From NCBI GenBank assembly GCA_000827205.1, contig KN832555.1:1414893-1478892 (forward strand): DNA of 64,000 nt, in the 5' to 3' direction. The translations under genes and the position numbers were made by a program. The notes under the pieces were generated by a model. It was not told where the DNA came from. It worked only from the letters and a program-made list of their open reading frames with translations, and did not search any database. This DNA is from Plicaturopsis crispa FD-325 SS-3 (lineage: Eukaryota; Basidiomycota; Agaricomycetes; Amylocorticiales; Amylocorticiaceae). Below, piece by piece: positions 24,687 through 35,790 of this stretch. Position 1 is the first letter of the stretch. The number at the start of each line of letters is the position of its first letter.

Positions 24687-26379
24687 TCATCCATCTGAAT
24701 CCTCGGCCAGCTCATCCTCCTCGTCACTACTAGCCTGTACGCCGTTGACACGTGGAGAGACCGCGAATGCGACATGCGGCTCTTGGGAGACCTCCGACGA
24801 CCACCTATGCCCCCCAGGGCCCTCGGTGTCATAGAGCGCCTCGTGCAAACTCTCCTGATAGTCTGGATGTATCCACTCGGGGAGCTCAAACTCGCTATAC
24901 ATCTCTATCTCCTGCGGGACCTTAGTCCCAAACGCCGTTATATGCCGTTGAGTCTTGCGAGTGTTCTGCGTTCCGGAGCTCAGAATGGCTGCTTTCATCA
25001 AAACACACTCCGAGCCTCCCGAGCGTGACCGATGGTGCCCAGAATCGCTGGACCGACTGATGTGTGCCGACGCAGATTGACCATACTCTTCTTCGTCCAT
25101 GGCATCCGCGTCGTGCACAGACCGCTTCAGGCGCTTTGCAGCTCTCTTGTGGGAAATGGAGTCGGCGGGATCAGAAGAACCGTGATCTCGGGCTGGTAAC
25201 GCATAGGGCATTGACGAGGATGGTGAAGGGGATGGTCGGTGGAGTTGAGTTTTCGATGAATGTTTGACCGGTTTTGTGTGCTTTCCCGAGGCGCTGAAAA
25301 TTAATCCAGGAGCGTCTCGGGGAGGAAACTTGATCTTTAACTTGATCTTCTGGGTTTCCTTCCGAGTTATTTCAGCCACTGCTGCCTCAGAGTCCCCATC
25401 CGATCCACCGTCTCCGTGTGGCCAATGATCGCTACCACTTGCAACTACCGGCTCTGGCTCTGCAGAGACACTTCCAGCGCCGCCATATTTTTCCGCTGGT
25501 TTTCTGTCCGACGGTAGTAATGTCCGGTAGCGCTCCTCCAGACTGAACGCCACGTCAAGCATTTCTTTCCTTCGCCGCTCGCCTTCGTTATGTGTCGAAG
25601 CACCTTCCTGGCTTGTGCTGTCGTCGGCATCGTCCTCCGGGGGAGCCGGTATCGGCAGAAAATAATCATTTGGGAGGGTAAGGAACGCGGAGCCGTCCAT
25701 CGCACGCAGCTGCTCGATGCGTTCTTTCAGCTTGTATTGCTCATGCTTGAGTTTTTCCTTCTCGCGCAGCCGTTGCCGTTTCTCGAAGGTCTCGTATTTA
25801 CGGTGCCGCTTCTCGTACGCTGCATCGGAGGTGTCGGCACTCTCCTATAGAGTTTATGATAGTACGCGTGGATGCGAAAGGAGCGTCATAAAACAATATT
25901 TCACCAACAATGAGTGTACACCGGGGAGAGGAGTAGCAATGGACACTAACTTCTTCGGATCCCCTTGGCCTGAACCGTCCACCAACACTTGCGTCCTCAG
26001 AAAGCAAAGTAAATTCTGGCGTTTGGATGACCTGCTGCTCCTTGGCAGCGTTGAGCACCTCCGGCCGATCAAAATAGCGTTCGTCCCCAACGGCCTTTGT
26101 GCTTGTCTCTCCGGAAGTTGAGGGGAAAGATGGTAGGAGTAGGGAGCTGTCCGTCGTAAGCAAAAACTTTGTGTCGGCGGGTATCAATGGTTCGTTTTCA
26201 GCTGTGCGTTTCGGTATGAGATTGGTACAGAAGGCAAATGTTCGCGACGCACATTTTCTCTTGTAGGTGTCCAGGATCATCAGGTCGACATCACACGTCC
26301 CTACTCCAGGGCCACCGCGCCGAGAACGAGATGGCAAGACGCGCTTTTGACGGGGCTGCGCCTCTGGCGTGGCAGGCAT
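24687..26379 (-). CDS. Nuclear protein with PEHE-like charged segment, conserved hypothetical
   Basis: Three exons. The N-terminus MPATPEAQPRQKRVLPSRSR is followed by GGPGVGTCDVDLMILDTYKR. A 48-nt intron is removed, then ENEPLIPADTKFLLTT and RYFDRPEVLNAAKEQQVIQT. After a second intron comes a strongly charged stretch (YEKRHRKYETFEKRQRLREK, then EQYKLKERIEQLRAMDGSAF), which recalls the PEHE region of MSL1-type chromatin proteins. The rest is disordered, with Ser/Glu runs, a KIKLKIKFPP segment and an acidic C-terminus ending EDELAEDSDG. Related proteins occur across Agaricomycetes as far as I know. A role in a histone acetyltransferase-like complex is inference from the PEHE resemblance only. 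Confidence 0.7.
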
Positions 26380-26886
26380 ACTAGGAGGTTTTGCGTGCGG
26401 AAAACCTTCCCCAATCTAGGGCGGTCAGGTAGGACGAAGGTTTGCTTTCGAATGCTGCTGCACTACGGCCCGAGCGCGATGTACAGGGGTTCCCGAGGCA
26501 ACCTGCTGGCAGGTACCGTTGTACCACCCGCAATAAAATGATTTAGAGCCGATGGGTCAAGCCCGGGTAGAATTGGGATAGGAAACGCGTTTAGAGTGGC
26601 GTGCAGCAGCGTCAGACTGCAGTCGCAGCTGAGTACATATGGACCATGGTCAATTTACAACGACCTTCTTCCGGGGCGACAATAGGCACCGAACAATCGC
26701 ATGCCTGGTTCATTTAATTTACACAACTTGCCATTGTACAGACCACTGGCACACGATAGTCGAACGTTGATCCTGCATTGTCAACACGAGGAGGAGAACT
26801 GTTCATTTGCGGCCCCTGCTGGAGACCTCAGTCGACCGTGTAGTCTGAATCCTCTGGATCCTAATATTCTATCAACCTAAGCCCCC
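26380..26886. other. Intergenic stretch, no gene seen
   Basis: About 500 bp upstream of the PEHE-like gene and downstream of the ACT-domain gene. No exon, repeat or RNA gene was recognised. Confidence 0.45.
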
Positions 26887-27490
26887 TCAGCTTGCATCCG
26901 ACACATGCTTCACGACCCATCCATTCTGTCTAAGCGAGTTCTCGGCAAGTTCAAGTTTATCTTTGGGTACCAAGATATAATCGGTATTCCTGTAATCAGT
27001 CGCGACGTTGGTTTTAGCATCGGCATTCTCTTCCTTTTATTGAGGCCAAACACACCATGTAGACAATACGAAGACACCGACTCCACTGTCCTTCAGAGGA
27101 GCCGTAAATGAGGCCACTACGCCCGTGAGATCTGGTAGATATGCAGTGTCAGCACGAGTACCACACACTTACAATCGGGCTGTAGTGACAGCGTTGCCGA
27201 GACGCGTAGGAACAAAGTTTACCGAATTCCATCGGCCCAGCTATCTTAATGCACCTCCAGTTCGCATTTGACGGGGCAATGTCTTGCGCAGCTATGGATA
27301 AATCTCCAGAGATCGATATCTCCTCCCGAGTTCGCGTAATTGAGAGAAACTCGGACTTCGTCTGCAGCAGCTCGCGCGTCCAAGCCTCCAACGATGAGTC
27401 CCCTGGTTTCAGCTTGATGACGAAGAAATCATTTGGGAGGACATAAAGATGTAGACTTGGGTGGTCCGGGGGTGTAGGAATTGGGGGCAT
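26887..27490 (-). CDS. Small ACT-domain protein, CASTOR/GATS-like
   Basis: Three exons give about 148 residues. Exon 1 runs MPPIPTPPDHPSLHLYVLPN, DFFVIKLKPGD and ends NWRCIKIAGPMEF. Splicing then gives DLTGVVASFTAPLKDSGVGV, FVLSTWNTDYILVPKDKLEL and NGWVVKHVSDAS. The pattern of a regulatory fold with GxLTGV, an LST-x-NTDYxLV strand and a final helix with GW is that of the ACT domains in the CASTOR/GATS family. Vertebrate CASTOR1 senses arginine for mTORC1; the fungal single-domain proteins are uncharacterised to my knowledge, so an amino-acid-sensing role is an inference. The TGA is at 26887-26889. Confidence 0.85.
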
Positions 27491-27853
27491 CGTAAGAGTG
27501 GTTGACCGTCGCCCGATGCCACAGTCTGGCCACAGTACAGCACTGCCAGCCGGCTAGTTTTGCACTGAACTTTCAAAGCCAGATCCGGGCAGGGTGGCGC
27601 AGGGCATTCAACTTCAGGTTGCACCTGCGAGGCCTCAAACCCCGGGGTGTGCTTGTGTTTCTGGGCACAACCAAAAAATCACTACATCTCACATCTCATT
27701 CTAACGTTTATTGACAAAGTACCAAGACCATCGAGAAAGGGCAAAGCATAGAAGCTAGATATAAAGGCAGCAAGATCAGCGGCAGAAATTGGCAGCGCGT
27801 CGGAGAAAGTACCTCGAAGTGAACGCATTATTGGTACGTTGGAGGGATTGCTT
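27491..27853. other. Intergenic stretch
   Basis: Upstream region of the ACT-domain gene and 3' flank of the first RNase T2 gene. No feature was recognised. Confidence 0.45.
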
Positions 27854-30070
27854 CTATGATGCCACAATACCCAGGTTAAAAAGATGGGAGTGGCCACTTC
27901 CTGTGAAGACCGTTTCCTGATCATCCCCGCTCGGAACGCCATCACTAGAGAATTGTGTCGATCCGCCAGACGCCACCAGTGTGTTGCCTCCAGAAGAAAC
28001 CTGACCCACACGATTAGCACACATCGGACACTGTCGTTTGCACGAGGAGACTTACAGCCGAAAATGAAGTGGCCGAAACTCCGCTACCACATGCAAACTT
28101 GCCCCCAGATACGCCGCAAGATCCCTTGGACGTTTTGAGAGTGAAGCTAGACGCGGAACCGGAGAATGTGTAGGTAGCTAGCGTCTGCGTCGACCACGTA
28201 CCGGCAGTCAAGAGACCGCCGGTGGTGGCACCGCTAGACGTGACAGCAACAATGGTGCCCTTGGTCGGAATGCTACCTGGTGCCCCCGTTGGCGTTCCAG
28301 TCTAGTGAGGGATCCCGCCGTTAGCCGAGCTTTGTGATGCATGGGTAGGCAATACTTACTGCCGTTGTCTTGGTCGACGTGTGAGTACCCTGGGTTTGCT
28401 TAGTCACTGCAGAGATCCATACACTAGCCGGGAGTACTTACGATTGTTGTCTGCGGGCAGGCATAATCGTGATGAGAGCATTGCAGTACGGAGAGTGTAT
28501 TTCACTTACTGTGGTCGCTACTGGGGTTCCTGTCTTTGTGGGGTACGAGAGCGAGCCCGACTTACAGGATCCAGCGGACGGTGCATCTGGCGTCCGGCAT
28601 ATCAGCGTTCATGAGAGCGGAGAGTAGCGCGGTTGGTATGTACGCACCAATAGGAACGAAAGTACCGTCAATGACGGAACCTTTCACGTTGAAATACCAG
28701 CTGATCTGGCTCAATTTGCTTCCATCACAGTCGAGTGCAGGTGTAACCTATAGCAGAGACTCGCGCGTGAGCGTGATCACGAAAAATATGGAGATCATGA
28801 ACTTACACCCGTGGCGGACTTGAGAGCTGCCAGAATATTGGAGAGCGTGTACGTCTTGCTCGACGACGGAGTGATGTCGGCGGCCGCTAGGAAGTCGTAG
28901 GTAGGGAGCGTCTGAGTGTTGGCACGGTTAGACAATGTGATTCTCTGCCGATACTAACATATATCCTACCTTGAAAAGACGGACGACTGTCTCGAAGAAA
29001 GCAACGGCCTACGTTTCTTGTCAATGCGTGAAGTTCAAAGACAACTTGATGAATGCCCACCTCTGCGCCGCGAGGACTACCGCTCGGCAGACACGACGGC
29101 TCAAGGGTGGAGTAACATGTTCCGTGCGTCGCCCATTCATGCTATCACAGCGCAAGCCCTGTTAGAATATGCACGGAAGAACCTTGCAATTGAGCCTGAC
29201 CTCCCAAAACTCCTCATTTGAACCATCTGGAATAAGCATCGCGAGGGATGGACTCATTGCAATCATCAACTTGAAGGTGACCGACACGCACCATCCGGAT
29301 CGTTGATCTATGAGCATAAATTAGCGGGAATCATATGCGTTTAGGCGGATACACGAACCCAGAACTGATTCATGAATGATAGCGTGTCGCTCGCTCCCTG
29401 AGCAGTGAGGAGCTGTGTAATGAACGAGTAGGTATGAGCATATTTCCATCTGGGACAGGCGATAGGACGTACACTAGATATACCCGTATAATCACGACTG
29501 GAATCGCAATTCTCAGTGAACGTCCCGTCGCAACTGAGCGTTATCATTAGTGAGGTTCAATATGTAGATCTTGCGCTGTCTGACTTACTTGTCTGGCCAT
29601 AACCCTTCGATTTATCATTAATTGCATGTCGAGTCAAGTCTTAGCAGAGTCTCACCGTGAATAGTCCACGAGTTGGTCGGGCCTGAAGGGCATGTATGAA
29701 ATCAATTGTATCAAGGCTACATGGGAATTACTTTCCTGTCGAAGGATCAGTGTCCCAAAACTGCACAGACACGATGTCAGCATCTAGCTTGCGGTGTACC
29801 AGTACCGATCACGCACTTGGGTCTGCAACAGCAACCCCTACAAATCGCGTTGAGACAGAAGATCAGCGGCATTGGAGGCAACAAACTCACTCCAGGTGCC
29901 TCAAAGCAACAAGTTCCCTTGGCGCTCGAAGAGCATGAAGCAGCGCCAGAGGTCGAGCATCCGGAACTGGCTCTCTTGAAGATCTCGAATGGCTCGGCTG
30001 GAGAGAAGAGCGGTTTCGCCAAAGATGAGCCAAGCAGAGCAAGTATGAGCTGAATCACTACGGTCTTCAT
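27854..30070 (-). CDS. Secreted ribonuclease T2, copy 1
   Basis: The start at 30070 gives a signal peptide (MKTVVIQLILALLGSSLAKP). Family landmarks follow in order: SSGCSTSGAASC, CCFEAPG, LLLQTQ, FWDTDPSTG, WTIHG (first catalytic histidine box), PDNCDGTF, NDPDGSNEEFWE with HEWATHGTCYS (second box, catalytic His/Glu/Lys-type site), CLPSGS and AVAFFETVVRLFK. A Ser/Thr-rich linker leads to a beta-rich C-terminal extension (TYTFSGSASSFTLKTSKGSC) ending LFNLGIVAS, as in other basidiomycete T2 enzymes. The gene needs about 14 introns. One of them, 29683-29735, has a GA rather than GT at its 5' end. Two introns, before HEW and before AVAFF, are absent from copy 2. RNase T2 cleaves single-stranded RNA outside the cell or in vacuoles. 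Confidence 0.88.
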
Positions 30071-30987
30071 GCTGTAACAAAACCACGAGGAGAGGAGGCT
30101 AAGCGACATGGGGGACCACCACCGTGCTCATAAGCGATTTCGAAATTGCTCCAGGGGCGCCCAGTCTGTGCGTTGCGCGTGGACATCCCGCCGAGACCAC
30201 AGCTTGTACGAAAACAAATAGATGAGACGCATGGGTCAGGCCCGTGGGGGCTACATGAGGCTACAGCAATAGAAGAACGAGTGGGAAAACGCAAAGTGCA
30301 TGCGGTTGAAGTGACAAATATAGAGCATCGACTCACCAACGTTCAAGGCCCAGCAGGACGTCTACATATTTTCTGATGAATAGCGCCTGTTTGGTAGACA
30401 CCGATATGGAAAAATCGTGAGACGACGTGATCGTGAGAGGACGGTGATCGCAGGAACTCACCAGCTCTCCGACATACTCACACGCCTGTTGCGCTTTCAA
30501 CCTTGACCCCAACGCACGACGGCCTCGATGTATTTATATTCCGTAAACGTTTGTGGGCTGAACCCTGGATTGAAGCACGATTAGAATCGGCAGCGGCGCG
30601 GCGCAAGAGAAGTTCAGTTTCAAGCGTAGCGCTAGTAATACTAATGAGCTTTGCTGCAGGGGAAGCATTCATTCCATAACTGTACCGAAGTTTTCAGTAC
30701 TCACATACGTCTGCATACACCTTGCACAAGCTGCAATGATCACAATGTCGTTTGAGTCAGGTTTTGGAGATTGGTCAGAAGACTCAGGAGACATTCCCGA
30801 TCGGGGACGGGAGGTGTGCAAAGGCTTCTTTGTCAAACAGAGACAAATACCGCGGTTAGTATTAATATTTTGAGCCTTGGAGCTCGACTATTTGAACAGA
30901 CTCTAGGAGTCGTATCTTTAGCCTTAGGCAATGGGCTTTGCAGTGCCATGGAATATTCTATACACTGCGCTTATGACTACTACGTCC
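30071..30987. other. Intergenic stretch, RNase T2 promoter side
   Basis: These 0.9 kb lie between the RNase T2 copy 1 start and the terpene synthase stop. Several open frames of 60-97 codons occur on either strand, but none has splice-compatible extension or motif. Presumably promoter of the RNase gene and terminator of the synthase gene. Confidence 0.45.
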
Positions 30988-32188
30988 CTACGGTAGCCCG
31001 AGCTCCAACTCATGAAGTTTATATCTCTTCTCGCACGTATGCCAGGTTACATATCCTCGACTGAAACTTCTGAACGCATCCGCAGCCTCCGGGTGCGGGG
31101 AAAGTATTCGGACAACCGCTGCGTGATGAGCGACTGCCTTGTCCGCGACAAGGCGGAGGGCTTCGAGCTTGGTGATATTTCTGTACTTGGCGATCGACGA
31201 GACATAGTTGAGACTGTCTCCCTCCTCGAGTTCTTCCTTGTAGAACGACATCGTGTCACTGGAAAAATACGGTTCCAATCATGCCAAAAGCTGTATATAT
31301 CGCGACTCACTTCATGGCATTGATGAAGGACGTGATATCGGGAACTGCTTGGATGTACCAATGCAAAGGTAATTCCCTGGGGAAGGCAGAGAGCGCGATT
31401 GATTCTGCAGCGCCCGACATCGTACGGGCCCACCCCGCATAGCTTAGACCCGAAGGATGCAACTGCAAGTTCCCCGTTTGTCAGTCGGTGGGAATATGCG
31501 TCTAAGGCCTGCTCACCTGCATTCCTTGCGTCTCGCGTTCGAGAAAACAGGCGGTCACAAAACTCAATAACGTGTTCACCATGATGCTAGCAGGGAGTCG
31601 TTCCTTGTGAATCGTCAGATAGATGCGCAACGTATATGGATAGAATGCTCACAAAGTATTGTGGAGTTCGTCGCAACAAGTCCGCCCAATCTTCCAGGAC
31701 CTTATCACGTTGCGGTTGGTGCGAATAAAACCGCTCGTTGAAGCCTGCCATGGCGTCCACATCTTTCTCGAAAGCGTCATCGACATATACCCCAAGAGAC
31801 GCCCACAGGCAGAGGTGGACCTGTGTGGGTTTGCTGGGAAGATGTGCGAAGGACGTGGTGACCGCCATAACACCTAAGGGGATGTACGGCTCGATAGATT
31901 TGGGGCCCTCCATAGAGTAACCGCGACGCGCCCCCTCCGCACGCACGGCCGCCTCCAGCTCGTGGTCGTACGGTACGTGCGCGACGTAGGGGATGTCGCA
32001 CCGCGCCATGAATGACTTCACGGTCATGCGTATGTCGTGTATCCCGACTGGCAGTAGCTGGAATCGAAAGCAGTGCCGACCATTAGTCGTGCAACGGCGA
32101 CAAAAATGTACATATTGCCCACTTGAATTTGATCGATTGCCTTCACAACATTGTGACGGTGGACAGATTCGGTTTTAGACACTGGCAT
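30988..32188 (-). CDS. TRI5-type (trichodiene synthase-like) sesquiterpene synthase
   Basis: About five exons. The ATG at 32188 opens MPVSKTESVHRHNVVKAIDQ, then an intron and LLPVGIHDIRMTVKSFMARC. YIPLGVMAVTTSFAHLPSK and VYVDDAFEKDVDAM (aspartate-rich metal-binding motif) follow. Later exons give ALSAFPRELPLHWYIQAVPD, then the NSE-type motif in NDTMSFYKEELEEGDSLNYV, ending HELELGLP. These features match Pfam trichodiene synthase (TRI5) proteins, which cyclise farnesyl diphosphate using magnesium. Mushroom members mostly make sesquiterpenes other than trichodiene, so the product cannot be told. Both metal-binding motifs are intact. No P450 or transporter lies next to it; instead it sits between two RNase T2 paralogues on the same strand. 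Confidence 0.9.
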
Positions 32189-33347
32189 GTCGACGATGTT
32201 GGTGCAGATCTGAGGCACGGTCGAGAGCTTGAGAGAGGCCGTAAGCACTAAGAACAATGCGGTAGATCGTGAATATAGCACTCACGACGACTCGGACGAT
32301 ACTCGGGAGTGCAGAATAACGGCATCATGATGCACCAACAGGGACTTCATATACTTCTTAGCAAGAAATCGAACAAGGAAGGTCGGTCAACGTTTTTTCC
32401 GAGCAACGCGAGGAACGATGAAGGAACATCATTTACCTTCTGGGTTACCGTATCACACACGCGAGCTCTTGACACGGGTAGTTTCAAACCTGTTTCAAAA
32501 CTGCTTCAAACTGTCAACAACTGGAGCCCGAAGATTTGAGTCTCAAGAACTGGTTGAAACTCACTCGGTGATCCATGGTGACCGTTGCACCTAGTACTAT
32601 CTCCCGAGGCTGTCGCACATTCCCTCGCCGGTCTCTGTCGCTTTTTCGAAGAGCCTTTCAACGACCTCCGGTGGCCGTCCTGAGAGTGTCAGGGACCTGG
32701 GATGGGCGTGCTGATGATGATCCGAGTGCGACGTAGCGCGACTCTAATTAATATTCCGGGTATAGCCACACGTTCAATTAAACCACCGGAATCTGAGCGC
32801 GAGGGTGCATCAGATTTCATACACCCAGGGGCCAGGACAGATACTTATTGGAAGTCACGATCAGGTCGAAATTCGAACGGCGCGACAACTGGACCGTGAC
32901 ATCGCTCCGAGTGCACATGTACATTCATTTTATCCATACCAAGTCTATCTCAACCCTCGACTCCCGACCCTTGGCAATGGCTTGGAAATGCATCAGATTT
33001 TTGCAAAAGGCCGCTTCACAGCTTCAGATCAGAAAAAATGTAGGTAGGTACTTGGTATTAGCCGGTCTCAAGCTGATCCGTGTTCCAAGGGGAGCCGGTA
33101 AACCAGCATCCATACGACATCCCCTTCATATCCCCCTGCCCGCACGATAAGCCCATCCTTATCAGTCGAGAGTCGCGATTCGATGACGAGCGTCGCACAG
33201 AGTCCCGGTAGGCCTCTTAAGTCGCACCACGTCAACAATATGCACTGCTCGGCGCGCTCCGTGAAGACCGAGAGTTTTAGAAGATACACCTTACATTCAT
33301 TCAAGATGCCAATTGCCCCGTGTATCATACAAGGGATCCTACAAGGC
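32189..33347. other. Intergenic region upstream of the terpene synthase
   Basis: These 1.16 kb contain a phased triple TTCAAA repeat near 32481-32513 (listed separately) and no recognisable gene. Open frames up to 100 codons on the plus strand at 32702-33150 lack motifs. Confidence 0.5.
32481..32513. promoter_or_regulatory. Three phased 11-bp TTCAAA repeats upstream of the terpene synthase
   Basis: Three consecutive units, GTTTCAAACCT, GTTTCAAAACT and GCTTCAAACTG, are spaced exactly 11 bp apart, close to one helical turn. They lie about 290 bp upstream of the terpene synthase start codon. A diverged inverse copy (GGTTGAAAC) lies about 40 bp further on. A binding site array for a cluster regulator is possible; this is inference. 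Confidence 0.4.
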
Positions 33348-35323
33348 CTATGCCGATACAATAACGAGCTTATACGCATTATCGTGGCTGCTCCCAGTGT
33401 ACACCGTTTCCACGGTGCTCCCACTCGGCGTGTCGTCGCTCGACCACTTCGTCGAGCCGTCGTACGCTAGGAGGAGGCTCGAGCCAGACGTAACCTATTC
33501 ACGCGCATCGTCAGAGCATGCGGGTTCTAGTGAATGTGAATGAAGAAGAGTGCGTACGGCAGAGAATTTGGACGCAGCCACGCTGCTGCCGCACGCGAAC
33601 TTGCCGCTGGAGACGCCGCAGGCGCCTTTGGAGGACTTGAGGGTGAGGCTGTCCGCGGAGCCGGAGAGGGTGTAGCTGGCGAGGGTCTGGGTGGACCATG
33701 TGCCTGCGGAGAGGAGACCGCCCGTCGAGCCGCTCGAGGTCTTTGCGGTGATGGTGGCTTTCGACGGGATGCCGGTGGGCGCGGAGGTCGAAGTCGAGGA
33801 CTGCAGACGTCGTTAGCATGGCATGATATAGCGATGGATTAGAGGACTCACTGTAGAGGTGCTTGTCTTGGTAGACGTGCCAGTCGTGGTCTGGTATATA
33901 GGTTAGTAAGCGATAGCTTTATGACGCCTTTCACATGACACTCACCGACGTGGGCGACGACGATCCTGATTTCGGGAGGTACGATACAGAGCCCGAGCAG
34001 GAGCCAGCCTCAGGCGTATCTGAAAAAACGGTTGAGCAACACGGCCGATATTATGCCAGGACACGAATGCGCTGATGTACCGATCGCAACGAAATCACCG
34101 TCAATGACCGACCCTTTCAGGTTATAGTACCAGCTGATCGAGCCCAGCGCACCGCTCGTGCAGTCTATCGCAGGAGTTACCTGAAGTTCCTAGCTTAGTT
34201 GAAAGTACGGATGTAATTGTGAAGGAAGAACGTACACCACCGGCCGACTTCAGAGCAGATAGAATGTCTGCGGTCGCGTACTTCTTGCTGGAGGAAGGAG
34301 TTATTCCCGCCTTGCTCAGCCAGTCGTACGTAGGCAATGTCTAGATATAGATGAGCGGCCGATACAGTGAGAAGTGTTTCGGGTGACCGACCTTGAATAG
34401 CTTGACGACAGTCTTGAAGAAGGCAACGGCCTCTGCGCCCTTGGCAGACCCGCTAGGAAGGCAGGAGGTCTCGAGAGTGCTAGCAGAGAACAGCTCAGTT
34501 ACGAGATTTTGGACCGACTGTTCATAGCAATATACCTGTAGCAAGTTCCGTGTTTCGCCCATTCGTGTTCCCAGAACTCTTCGTTCGAACCATCTACGAG
34601 AGAATCAGTAAAAGATGTATACCTTATCTTAGCAAATTATTTCACCATCCGGGTCATTCACCCAGTAGGTGTCCATGTACGAGAGCAGATCACTCTCGCC
34701 AGCATCAGTGAGAAGCTAAAGACCGTCCTTCGGTTAATGCGGCGTCTGAAGGGGGTGTTGGAATGGACGTACACCGCTGATATCTGTGTAAGCCCGCGAA
34801 GGGTCGCAACTGGATTCGTAAGTGCCGTCGCAGCTAAGGACCAGAGACTGTAAGTATCTGATTAACGAGACTAAGCTAGAAGAAATTACTTGTCGGGCCA
34901 CAAGCCTTTCAAAGGGGACGAATATCAGTACTAGTGTACATTGAGTCATGGTCCGTACTCACCGTGAATTGTCCATGAGTCCGTCGGGCCTGTCGAAGGG
35001 TCGGTGTCCCAGAACTACGAGCCGACAGTCAATATCACCGGTCTCGATATTGTAATGACGCCATACTTGAGTCTGCAAAAGTAAACCCTGAAGAGTCGCG
35101 ATTAGTGGTGCACGGTCGTCGAATTAGGATCAAGACCTACTCCTGGCGCCTCGAAGCAGCAAGAGTCTTTCTCCACTGTGGTGTTATGGCATGAGGTGGC
35201 GCCGGTGGTGGAGCATCCCGAACTGATCCTCCTGAAGAGGTCCATAGGCTCAAAGGGGCTCGTGAAAGGCGTCGCCATAGACGAGCCGGCGAGGAGCGCT
35301 CCGACAATCAGTGCGGAAAGCAT
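33348..35323 (-). CDS. Secreted ribonuclease T2, copy 2
   Basis: The start at 35323 gives the signal peptide MLSALIVGALLAGSSMATPF. Landmarks are SSGCSTTGATSC, CCFEAPG, FWDTDPSTGPTDSWTIHGLW (first His box), PDNCDGTYESSCDPSRAY, GSNEEFWEHEWAKHGTCYS (second box), LETSCLPSGS, AVAFFKTVVKLFK and LPTYDWLSKAGITPSSSKKY. A Ser/Thr-rich linker precedes the C-terminal beta extension (TYTLSG-like, KGACGVSSGKFACGSS), ending SSHDNAYKLVIVSA. All splice sites I used are canonical. It has an intron after HGTCY that copy 1 lacks. Closely related to 27854-30070 and in the same orientation, with a terpene synthase between them. Confidence 0.9.
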
Positions 35324-35790
35324 TGTTGCAGTGGGACGACGGGGAGCGGCTGGGGTGAAGAAAGGACCTTGACGATCCTGTTTCCCATAAACTCAATTAT
35401 AAGAACGCGAGTGCTCCCAATGGACGTTCCTGTTGTCGTCGCGGCAGATTGCCACCATATGACATCGCGGTCCTGTTGAGATAACCAAGCCGATCAGTGC
35501 GCGAGACACGCTGTACACGAGGGCGATCCTATGGCAAAGGTTACTGCAGAGTTTCGACTGTTGCCATGAGCAGGCCACGAGCCGGGTGGGATATTGAGCG
35601 AGACGCTGTGCGCGTCGCGACCCACGCGGTTTCGAGCACTGTATCAGTCACGTGCGTCAAAAGTCGCATGGCACAGGGCACCCGTCCTCATGGATCGCTG
35701 CAACATGGCTCAGCGGTCAACGCGCGTACGCCTTGGGCAAAAGATATCAAGCAGACTCCAATGCTCGCTTTATACAGATACTAACCTACA
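35324..35790. other. Intergenic stretch upstream of RNase T2 copy 2
   Basis: 467 bp between the NAF1 stop and the RNase T2 copy 2 start, both minus strand. No feature was recognised. Confidence 0.45.

Noticed and set aside
32702-33150. Plus-strand open frames of 65-100 codons upstream of the terpene synthase
   Set aside because: Overlapping frames of similar length, no motif and no splice signals that join them.
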